In this document: positions 1-4,486 of the stretch, one piece after another
Layout of the letters: the number at the start of each line of letters is the position of its first letter
Position numbering within the stretch: position 1 is the first letter of the stretch
DNA from: DATJJW01 sp035491935
GTDB taxonomy: Bacteria > Pseudomonadota > Alphaproteobacteria > ATCC43930 > CGMCC-115725
DNA: 5,267 bases
Direction of reading: 5' to 3'
Assembly (NCBI GenBank): GCA_035491935.1
Contig: DATJJW010000242.1
Location: forward strand, 1-5,267
Program-made: the position numbers and the translations under genes
Notes under the pieces: model-generated
Seen by the model: only the letters and a program-made list of their open reading frames with translations
Told to the model about the DNA's origin: nothing
Databases searched by the model: none

Positions 1-181
1 ACGCTCGCAGGCACACCCTGTCGGCGACCACGCGACGCTGGAGCAGATGGCGCGGGAGTTGCTCATTCCGATCTTCCCGACCGAGAAAGGCATCCGCCTG
101 CTGGGATTGTCGCTGTCCTCGCTGGGCGAGGATGAGGAGGATGGCGACCAGGACGAGGCCGAGCAACTGCCGCTGTTTTAG
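1..181 (+). CDS. dinB: DNA polymerase IV (DinB), C-terminal end, 5' truncated by window edge
   Basis: Read in the frame starting at base 2, this stretch gives 59 residues before the TAG stop at 179-181. The visible end contains ARELLIPIF and then KGIRLLGLSLSSL, which is the typical last strand of the little-finger domain of Y-family DNA polymerase IV. An acidic linker (about EDEEDGDQDEAE) follows, and the protein ends in QLPLF. That terminal peptide matches the beta-clamp-binding consensus (Q-L-x-L-F) by which Pol IV attaches to the replication sliding clamp. From family knowledge, DinB carries out error-prone translesion DNA synthesis in the cytoplasm. The polymerase palm and fingers lie outside the window, so catalytic residues cannot be checked. 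It is convergent with the oxygenase gene to its right and has no evident functional link to it; it probably marks the chromosomal flank of the catabolic genes. Other Y-family members such as ImuB are less likely, given the GIRLLGLSLSSL match. Confidence 0.85.
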   Translation, partial: RSQAHPVGDHATLEQMARELLIPIFPTEKGIRLLGLSLSSLGEDEEDGDQDEAEQLPLF

Positions 182-190
182 TCTGACTGC

Positions 191-231
191 TTTTCCTTCT
201 ATCGTCATGGCCGGCCATGACGGATGGAAAA
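191..231. repeat. Extended inverted repeat with a perfect 20-bp palindromic core
   Basis: The core at 203-222 is a perfect 20-bp palindrome (CGTCATGGCC followed by GGCCATGACG). Outside it, AT at 201-202 pairs with AT at 224-225, and TTTTCC at 191-196 pairs with GGAAAA at 226-231, leaving TTCT (197-200) and G223 unpaired. The element sits between two convergent genes, where a bidirectional terminator would be expected. However, neither strand has a run of T after the stem, so it is not a textbook intrinsic terminator. The GTCATGGCCGG...CCATGACGGATGG wording recalls the short palindromic elements scattered between genes in many alphaproteobacteria. That resemblance is from memory and was not searched. 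Confidence 0.6.
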
Positions 232-271
232 CCGGCACCGGGAGGGCGGATGCCTCGCCGCTGGTACACCC

Positions 272-320
272 CTTAGCCTTACTGCTTAATCTTACTGCGC
301 CGCTTAATCTTACTGCGCCG
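272..320. repeat. 18-bp tandem repeat, two exact copies plus a partial third, at the 3' end of the VanA-like gene
   Basis: CTTAATCTTACTGCGCCG occurs at 285-302 and again at 303-320 with no mismatch. A degenerate partial copy, CTTAGCCTTACTG, precedes them at 272-284 (11 of 13 bases match, last five bases missing). On the minus strand the copy at 303-320 covers the last codons and the TAA stop of the oxygenase gene (310-312). The unit is 18 bp, a multiple of three, so the stop codon is repeated in frame at 292-294. Slippage during replication that copied the gene end is the simplest origin. Confidence 0.8.
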
Positions 321-1350
321 CCGTGCGGACTTCCTGATCGTTCAGCATGGTCTCCAGCACCTTGCGGCCCTGGATGGCGCCGGCGTCGGCGCGCAGCGCC
401 ACGACGAAGGCGCCGTCGCCATGCTGGGTGGTCAGGCGCCGCTGCTGTGCCTCCAGGAGATGCTTGTCCTCATCGAAGGTGCGTGACACCTCGCGGCGGA
501 TATAGTCGGTGAGCTCCGCATCCTCGAGGTCGTAGCAGCGCGCGATCGCCCAGAAATAATGCGAGGAGGTCTCGGATTCCGGCGTGATCAGATTGAGCAC
601 GCGGCGCTCGCGGGTCATGCCCTTCGCCCGCGCCTCCTCCTTGTCGCTGCCGGCCGGCATCGAGCCGTTCTCGATGACATGGAAGCCCGGCGGCGTATAG
701 ATCGTCGTATGCCAGCGGTCGATATTGGTCTTGAAGCCGGTGGCGCGGACATAGAAGGGCGGCGGCTCGCAATCCATCATGTCGCGATGGGCACGCACGG
801 TATCGCCCTCGATCTTCACGGCCAGCGGCGAATCCGCGACCGCCGCATTGCCGATCGTGTGCGCATGTACGAAGGTCTCGTGGCTGAGGTCGAGCAGATT
901 GTCGTTCAGCAGCCGGTAATCGGCCTCGACATGGTGATAACCCTCGCTGATCGCCCAATCGGGGCTGGTCATCCAGAAGAAGTTCGGCACCTTGGCTTCA
1001 TCGGCCAGGGCCGGATCGCCCAGCCAGATCCAGACGAAGCTGTAGCGCTCGACCGCCGGATAGACACGCGCCTTGGCGGCCTGGGGAATGCGGTCCTGAC
1101 CCGGCACATTGACGCAGGTGCCTTCCGTATCGAAGCACAGGCCGTGATAGCCGCATTGCACGATGTCGCCGACCAGCTTGCCCAGCGACAGAGGCACCGA
1201 GCGATGCGGGCAGGCATCGCGCAGCGCATGCACCGAGCCGTCGGCGGTGCGGTAGAGCACGACATCCTCGCCGCACAACCGCCGCGCCAGCAGCGACTGC
1301 CCGACCTCGACGCCATAGGCCGCGACCTGCCAGGTATCCTTGAGGAACAT
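310..1350 (-). CDS. Rieske [2Fe-2S] aromatic oxygenase, large subunit, VanA / dicamba monooxygenase type
   Basis: The protein is 346 residues, about the usual length for vanillate O-demethylase-type oxygenases. An N-terminal Rieske domain carries C47-P-H49 and C66-G-Y-H69, the four ligands of the [2Fe-2S] cluster. The catalytic domain has NLLDLSHETFVH, giving bridging D154 and mononuclear-iron ligands H157 and H162; D295 in FDEDKHLLEAQQ is the likely third ligand. All key residues are present, so it should be active. Members of this family use O2 and electrons from a separate reductase to demethylate or hydroxylate methoxylated or other aromatic acids in the cytoplasm. The ATG at 1350 was chosen over one 14 codons upstream (1392) because GGGAGG lies 7 bases before it and the protein then begins with the family-typical MFLKDTWQVAAY. 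The gene lies 111 bases downstream of the Gfo/Idh gene on the same strand, with an apparent promoter of its own. No VanB-like reductase is in the window. The exact substrate is unknown, so no symbol is given. Confidence 0.9.
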   Translation of the reverse strand: MFLKDTWQVAAYGVEVGQSLLARRLCGEDVVLYRTADGSVHALRDACPHRSVPLSLGKLVGDIVQCGYHGLCFDTEGTCVNVPGQDRIPQAAKARVYPAVERYSFVWIWLGDPALADEAKVPNFFWMTSPDWAISEGYHHVEADYRLLNDNLLDLSHETFVHAHTIGNAAVADSPLAVKIEGDTVRAHRDMMDCEPPPFYVRATGFKTNIDRWHTTIYTPPGFHVIENGSMPAGSDKEEARAKGMTRERRVLNLITPESETSSHYFWAIARCYDLEDAELTDYIRREVSRTFDEDKHLLEAQQRRLTTQHGDGAFVVALRADAGAIQGRKVLETMLNDQEVRTAAQ

Positions 1351-1357
1351 GGTTCCG

Positions 1358-1363
1358 CCTCCC
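1358..1363 (-). promoter_or_regulatory. Ribosome binding site that fixes the start of the VanA-like gene
   Basis: Minus-strand GGGAGG lies 7 bases before the ATG at 1350. It supports this start rather than the upstream in-frame ATG at 1392, whose leader (about CTGAGGTCATGGCAGA) has only a weaker purine match. The stretch GGGAGGCGGAACCATG is almost repeated before the second Rieske gene. Confidence 0.7.
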
Positions 1364-1406
1364 TTGGGGCCCCGATCCGCGGCCCTCGTCATTCTGCCAT
1401 GACCTC

Positions 1407-1435
1407 AGACTAAGACAACAACATCGCGAGGTCAA
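1407..1435 (-). promoter_or_regulatory. Putative sigma-70-type promoter of the VanA-like gene
   Basis: On the minus strand, TTGACC (1435-1430) is a 5-of-6 match to the -35 consensus. It is followed after exactly 17 bases by TAGTCT (1412-1407), a weak 3-of-6 match to the -10 consensus. The implied RNA start is about 50 bases before the ATG at 1350. A 7-bp inverted repeat (TGACCTC at 1400-1406, GAGGTCA at 1428-1434) brackets the spacer and overlaps both hexamers. A weak -10 is common in promoters that need an activator. Confidence 0.35.
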
Positions 1436-1436
1436 T

Positions 1437-1454
1437 TTTTACAATGTTATAAAA
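1437..1454. promoter_or_regulatory. AT-rich 18-bp near-palindrome next to the -35 of the VanA-like gene, candidate regulator site
   Basis: TTTTACAATGTTATAAAA reads as arms TTTTACAA and TTATAAAA around a two-base centre, with 7 of 8 arm positions complementary. It stands out in a GC-rich region and lies directly upstream of the putative -35 hexamer, a common place for an activator or repressor to bind. It also lies just after the end of the Gfo/Idh gene, but its weak A-T stem has no trailing T-run, so a terminator role is unlikely. Confidence 0.4.
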
Positions 1455-1461
1455 TCATCAC

Positions 1462-2649
1462 TCACAGGAACACCTCCTGGCCTCGCTGTGCGGATTCCAG
1501 CAGGGCCACGCACGTCTCCAGCGTCGCCATGCCCCAGGCGCCGTCATGCAGCGGTTTCTTGCCGTCGATGATGGCAGCGGCCAGTTCCTCGATGACCTCG
1601 GCGCGCGGGATTTCCGGCGCCGGCAGCGCCTCGAAGCGCCGCTCGTCATCGCCATAGATCTCGACGCCGTTCGGCATGGGCCGGAGCGTGCCATGCTCGC
1701 AGGCGACGGTGATGAAGCCGAAATGATTATAGGCCGGCGGCAACGGCATGGCGCGCACCGCATCGGCACTCATGGTCGTGCCATAGGCGCGCTTGTCCTT
1801 GAGCGCCGCCTCCTCCGCCGGCGTCGAGACCGTGCGCAACAGCCGACGCGCGGCACCGTATTCGTCGGGATTGCGCGCCTGGCCCATCTCGCCGACCCAG
1901 CCGGCGAGCGCATCGGTGTCGAAATGGCCATAGCCGTTATAGGTCAAGCTGGCGGCGGCGCCGTCGGCGAAACTCATGAACGCGGTATAGGCGCCCTCCG
2001 TCGGCCGCGCCGGATCCCAGATCCCGGTGGCCGCCCGGATGCTGCGGACAGCCGAGCCGGCCAGCAGCCGTGTCACCTCGACCTGATGCGGCGCCTGGCT
2101 GAACACCGCACCACCACCCTCCGCCGTCACCAACTCCTCGGGCCGGCGAGGGCGATACAGGTAATCCGTGGCATTGAACGCGGTGATGAGGCGCACCCGG
2201 CCGAAAGCGCCGCTGTCGATGAGCGCCCGTGTCCTGAGATAGGGCAGGTCGTAGCTGTGGCTGTGCCCGACCATCAGATGCACGCGAGCTTCGGCGGCGG
2301 CCTCGATCATCGCCCGGCAATCGGCCAAATCCAGCGCCATCGGCTTCTCGACCAGCACATGCTTGCCGGCGGCGGCGGCGGCGCGGACATGGGCGACATG
2401 GAATTGATGGGGGGTCGCGAGGTAGATCGCCTCGACCTCGCTATCGGCCACCAGGGCCTCGACGCTGTCATAGGCCCGGCCCCCAGAACCCTCACCCCCG
2501 AAATCCCTGGTGAAGCAGTCGCGCGCACTTGCCCGCGGATCGGCACAGGCGACCAGTCGCACGCCCGGATGACGCACGAAGGTCGGCAGCATCAGCATGA
2601 AGGCGCGCCCCAGCCCTGCCACGCCCAACCGGATCGGTCGTCTCGTCAT
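1462..2649 (-). CDS. Gfo/Idh/MocA family NAD(P)-dependent oxidoreductase, phthalate cis-dihydrodiol dehydrogenase-like
   Basis: The protein is 395 residues. The N-terminus (IRLGVAGLGRA, residues 6-16) is a Rossmann dinucleotide-binding loop, followed by a strand ending ACADPRA (34-40), LATPHQFH (78-84) and the EKP motif at 101-103, whose lysine binds cofactor and substrate in this family. GGGAVFSQAPHQ (178-189) contains the expected active-site histidine, H188. Most Gfo/Idh proteins have Asp in place of Q185, so this is a subgroup. Some members of the subgroup are annotated as phthalate 4,5-cis-dihydrodiol dehydrogenase (Pht4-like), which oxidises the diol made by phthalate dioxygenase. The divergent neighbour is a phthalate-dioxygenase-type oxygenase, which supports that role, but sugar or inositol derivatives remain possible substrates. 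The ATG at 2649 was chosen because a purine-rich GGGGAGAGGG lies just upstream and the Rossmann strand then begins at once; a 57-codon upstream extension looks non-coding. The enzyme is probably cytoplasmic, with no signal peptide. Confidence 0.87.
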   Translation of the reverse strand: MTRRPIRLGVAGLGRAFMLMLPTFVRHPGVRLVACADPRASARDCFTRDFGGEGSGGRAYDSVEALVADSEVEAIYLATPHQFHVAHVRAAAAAGKHVLVEKPMALDLADCRAMIEAAAEARVHLMVGHSHSYDLPYLRTRALIDSGAFGRVRLITAFNATDYLYRPRRPEELVTAEGGGAVFSQAPHQVEVTRLLAGSAVRSIRAATGIWDPARPTEGAYTAFMSFADGAAASLTYNGYGHFDTDALAGWVGEMGQARNPDEYGAARRLLRTVSTPAEEAALKDKRAYGTTMSADAVRAMPLPPAYNHFGFITVACEHGTLRPMPNGVEIYGDDERRFEALPAPEIPRAEVIEELAAAIIDGKKPLHDGAWGMATLETCVALLESAQRGQEVFL

Positions 2650-2652
2650 TCC

Positions 2653-2663
2653 ACCCTCTCCCC
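2653..2663 (-). promoter_or_regulatory. Ribosome binding site of the Gfo/Idh gene
   Basis: The minus-strand purine tract GGGGAGAGGGT (2663-2653) sits a few bases before the ATG at 2649. It decides between that start and in-frame ATGs further upstream, which would add a sequence with no family similarity. Confidence 0.5.
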
Positions 2664-2680
2664 ATTGGTTATCCTTAATA

Positions 2681-2694
2681 CTTAGAACTCTTAA
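2681..2694. promoter_or_regulatory. Copy 1 of a 14-bp two-half-site motif, upstream of the Gfo/Idh gene
   Basis: CTTAGAACTCTTAA fits the pattern YTTAG-N4-CTWAR. A further CTTAA half-site lies at 2674-2678. The motif is 32-45 bases upstream of the ATG at 2649, where the promoter of the minus-strand gene would be expected. Similar 14-mers precede the second Rieske gene (2866-2879) and the binding-protein gene (4391-4404). The shared pattern was found by eye and could be chance in AT-rich gaps. Confidence 0.3.
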
Positions 2695-2853
2695 CATCTG
2701 GGAGCAAGAGCCCATTCCGGAAACCGGACCGCTTCGCCCCGCCCATGCTGCGCCGCACAAGGAAATCGCCATATTATCCATAGGCACCAAAGCATTATTG
2801 GGAACGTGATACCTTGCCACCCGACATCGCCCGACAGCATGAAAAATTCAGGC

Positions 2854-2882
2854 TTGCCAGAATCACTTAGGAAACTTAGTTA
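2854..2882 (+). promoter_or_regulatory. Putative promoter of the phthalate-dioxygenase-like gene
   Basis: TTGCCA at 2854-2859 is a 5-of-6 match to the -35 consensus. An AT-rich stretch, TTAGTTATAGAT, begins at 2876. TAGTTA (2877-2882, 17-base spacing) or AGTTAT (2878-2883, 18-base spacing) could act as a poor -10. The CTTAG-N4-CTTAG motif at 2866-2879 lies between the two hexamers, where a bound regulator would block RNA polymerase. Confidence 0.3.
2866..2879. promoter_or_regulatory. Copy 2 of the 14-bp motif, within the promoter of the second Rieske gene
   Basis: CTTAGGAAACTTAG is an exact direct repeat of CTTAG at 9-base spacing, fitting YTTAG-N4-CTWAR. It has the same half-site spacing as the copy upstream of the divergent Gfo/Idh gene. 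Co-regulation of the divergent pair by one protein would explain this, but that is inference. Confidence 0.35.
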
Positions 2883-2928
2883 TAGATGAAGCTCAAGGGA
2901 AACGGGCGCGTATCGGGAGGACGGAACC

Positions 2929-4281
2929 ATGCTGACCGCGGAAGAAAACGACCGGCTGTGCCGGATCGAGGGCAAGGCGCCGATGGGCACCCTGATGCGC
3001 CGCCATTGGATTCCGGCCGTATTGTCCGAACAGGTATCCCAACCCGATGGCGATCCCGTGCGCGTCAAGCTGCTGGGCGAGGATCTGGTCGCCTTCCGCG
3101 ACACCAAGGGGCGGCTGGGCGTCATCGGCGCGCAATGCCTGCACCGCAAGGTCTCGCTGGCCTTTGGCCGCAATGAGGACTGCGGCCTGCGCTGCCTCTA
3201 TCACGGCTGGAAATTCGACGTAGAGGGCAATGTCCTCGATATGCCCTCGGAGCCACGCGCCGCCGCCATGGCGCCGAAACTGAAGCAGAAGGCCTATCCG
3301 GTGCGCGAGGCCGGCGGCTTCGTCTGGGTCTATATGGGCGATCCCAAGCTGATGCCGGAATTCGAGGCGCCGCCTTGGGCACCGACGCCCACCGCCAAGG
3401 TCTCGATCGCGCGTTGGGACCTGCCCTGCAACTGGGCGCAGATCACCGAGGGGCAGATCGATTCCGCCCATAGTTCGACCCTGCATTCCTCCGATATGCG
3501 GCCGGCCCAGATCGGCTCGGCCGAGGCCAAGGACACCCATTGGCTGCGCCCATCCACCGACAAGATGCCGCGCATCCAGGTGCAGGTGACCAATTACGGC
3601 ATGCGCTACGCCGCGATCCGCAAGCCGATCGCCCGGGCCGATACGCATGATTATGTGCGCATCACCACCTTCGTCGCCCCCTTCATCTCGCTGATCCCGC
3701 CGAACAGCTCCTACAACGTCGCCAGCGTGATCGTGCCGAAGGACGATACCAGCTCGTATTTCCACTTCATCGCCTGGACCGAGGACGACAGCGCCATCGA
3801 CCGCGATGCCTGGCGTAAGTTCTGCGTGGCCGAAATCGGCGTCGACGTCGACCAGGATTTCAAGCCGATCCTGCGTCATGCGGGCAACCGTTACCTGCAG
3901 GACCGCGCGGCGATGCGCGGCGACGGCAATTTCACCGGCTTCCCCGGCATCCCCAACCAGGACATCCCGATGTGGGAGTCGATGGGCACCATCTCCGACC
4001 GGACATCCGAGCGGCTGGGCGCCAGCGATATCGCGATCATCCAGTTCCGCCGCATCATGCTGGACGCGCTGACGCGCTTCGAGGCGGGCGACGAACCGAT
4101 CGGCTTGGCGTCCCCGCATCTGCCGCAGGCCAAGTTGTGCTCCTATCAGGGCATTGTCGCCAAGCAGGAGAATTGGCGGCTGCTGGGCGCCAGCACCGAG
4201 GAGCGGCAATATCTGCTCGGCATGGAGGAATCGGCCGAGGATCGGGAGATGGCGGCGGCGGCCAAGGGTTCGGCAGCCTGA
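2929..4281 (+). CDS. Rieske [2Fe-2S] aromatic ring oxygenase, phthalate 4,5-dioxygenase type, large subunit
   Basis: The protein is 450 residues, the expected size for the phthalate 4,5-dioxygenase oxygenase group, and begins with the characteristic MLTAEENDRLCRI...PMGTLMRRHWIP. The Rieske domain has C70-L-H72 and C89-L-Y-H92. The catalytic domain has CNWAQITEGQIDSAH and STLH, giving bridging D178 and iron ligands H181 and H186. A later conserved stretch, PNQDIPMWESMG (342-353) followed by ISDRTSERLGASD, is typical of the group; D345 or D357 may be the third iron ligand. The family adds O2 to aromatic acids using electrons from a flavin/ferredoxin reductase in the cytoplasm. The Rieske loop is unusual: Leu and Lys replace the common Pro and Gly (C-L-H-R-K rather than C-P-H-R-G), though the metal ligands remain. 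GGGAGGA at 2915-2921 supports the ATG at 2929. It is transcribed divergently from the Pht4-like dehydrogenase gene, which fits a dioxygenase and dihydrodiol dehydrogenase pair. The substrate may not be phthalate itself. Confidence 0.9.
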   Translation: MLTAEENDRLCRIEGKAPMGTLMRRHWIPAVLSEQVSQPDGDPVRVKLLGEDLVAFRDTKGRLGVIGAQCLHRKVSLAFGRNEDCGLRCLYHGWKFDVEGNVLDMPSEPRAAAMAPKLKQKAYPVREAGGFVWVYMGDPKLMPEFEAPPWAPTPTAKVSIARWDLPCNWAQITEGQIDSAHSSTLHSSDMRPAQIGSAEAKDTHWLRPSTDKMPRIQVQVTNYGMRYAAIRKPIARADTHDYVRITTFVAPFISLIPPNSSYNVASVIVPKDDTSSYFHFIAWTEDDSAIDRDAWRKFCVAEIGVDVDQDFKPILRHAGNRYLQDRAAMRGDGNFTGFPGIPNQDIPMWESMGTISDRTSERLGASDIAIIQFRRIMLDALTRFEAGDEPIGLASPHLPQAKLCSYQGIVAKQENWRLLGASTEERQYLLGMEESAEDREMAAAAKGSAA

Positions 4282-4299
4282 CGCCGCCTGCCTGACGCC
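4276..4299. repeat. 10-bp direct repeat around the stop codon of the second Rieske gene
   Basis: GCCTGACGCC occurs at 4276-4285, covering the TGA stop at 4279-4281, and again at 4290-4299. The period is 14 bases, with a further GCCTG between the copies. It is short and GC-rich, so it has little weight by itself. Confidence 0.5.
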
Positions 4300-4390
4300 A
4301 TCCGCCGGATCGCTAGCCGTCCCCTGTGCGGGAACCGCTTTTCCGGCAGCGTCGAAGCTGCTTGACAAGACCGTCCGGGGATGAAAACCC

Positions 4391-4404
4391 TTTAGACAGC
4401 TAAG
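4391..4404. promoter_or_regulatory. Copy 3 of the 14-bp motif, upstream of the substrate-binding protein gene
   Basis: TTTAGACAGCTAAG fits YTTAG-N4-CTWAR. Its inner part, TTAG-ACAG-CTAA, is a perfect inverted repeat, which makes this the most operator-like of the three copies. It lies just upstream of the -10-like TAAAAT at 4408 and 8 bases before the 19-bp palindrome. Confidence 0.35.
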
Positions 4405-4411
4405 CAATAAA

Positions 4412-4430
4412 ATTCGCAAAATATGCGAAT
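4412..4430. promoter_or_regulatory. 19-bp palindrome, probable operator for the transporter genes
   Basis: ATTCGCAAAATATGCGAAT has perfect 7-bp arms (ATTCGCA and TGCGAAT) around a 5-base AT-only centre. A further half-site-like CGCAAA at 4433-4438 repeats CGCAAA at 4415-4420, exactly 18 bases apart. The element overlaps the -10-like TAAAAT (4408-4413) and lies 56 bases before the ATG at 4487, as expected for a repressor or other dimeric regulator. The arm form suits several bacterial regulator families, and the family cannot be named from the site alone. Confidence 0.55.
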
Positions 4431-4474
4431 AGCGCAAATCAACAGCGGCGGCCATCGGCCAACCGCGCGAGGTC

Positions 4475-4480
4475 AGGAGG
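4475..4480 (+). promoter_or_regulatory. Ribosome binding site of the substrate-binding protein gene
   Basis: A full AGGAGG lies 6 bases before the ATG at 4487. It favours this start over the in-frame ATG at 4517, which has no comparable sequence before it and would leave a shorter, less positively charged signal-peptide N-region. Confidence 0.7.
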
Positions 4481-4486
4481 AAGCAC

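Larger units (their letters stand above)
2650..2928. promoter_or_regulatory. Divergent intergenic region between the Gfo/Idh and phthalate-dioxygenase-like genes
   Basis: This 279-base gap carries the control signals for both outward-reading genes. It holds two copies of the 14-bp CTTAG-type motif, one near each gene, and a putative promoter for the right-hand gene. An AT-rich patch at 2770-2783 (minus strand CTATGGATAATATG) could contain a -10 element for the left-hand gene, but no convincing -35 is seen. Translation in either direction shows no family-like small protein. Confidence 0.5.
4282..4486. promoter_or_regulatory. Regulatory gap upstream of the substrate-binding protein gene
   Basis: This 205-base gap begins GC-rich and becomes AT-rich after about 4381. 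It contains a perfect -35-like TTGACA at 4362-4367, but nothing resembling a -10 lies 16-18 bases later. TAAAAT at 4408-4413 (5 of 6 to the -10 consensus) lacks a -35 at normal spacing. The promoter is therefore unclear and may depend on an activator. A 14-bp motif copy and a 19-bp palindrome lie close to TAAAAT. No U-tailed terminator is seen after the oxygenase stop; only a 5-bp stem (4346-4350 with 4357-4361) is visible. Confidence 0.45.

Noticed and set aside
559..1413. 284-codon plus-strand open frame opposite the VanA-like gene
   Set aside because: Low-complexity antisense shadow with no family motif; the minus-strand frame has complete Rieske and iron-binding motifs.
1546..2685. 379-codon plus-strand open frame opposite the Gfo/Idh gene
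   Set aside because: Antisense shadow, rich in Arg, His and Gly; the minus strand encodes a coherent Rossmann-fold protein.
2716..2728. TCCGG-AAA-CCGGA inverted repeat in the divergent gap
   Set aside because: Only 5-bp GC-rich arms, which are expected often by chance in this base composition.
2650..2820. 57-codon N-terminal extension of the Gfo/Idh protein
   Set aside because: The extra residues show no family similarity and contain promoter-like DNA, and a good ribosome binding site lies directly before the ATG at 2649.
4346..4361. GCAGC-N6-GCTGC hairpin as terminator of the second Rieske gene
   Set aside because: The stem is only 5 bp and is followed by TTGACAAG rather than a T-run.
4362..4367. 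TTGACA as the -35 of the binding-protein gene
   Set aside because: The hexamer is perfect, but the bases 16-18 positions later (around AAACCC) do not resemble a -10, so no promoter call was made from it alone.
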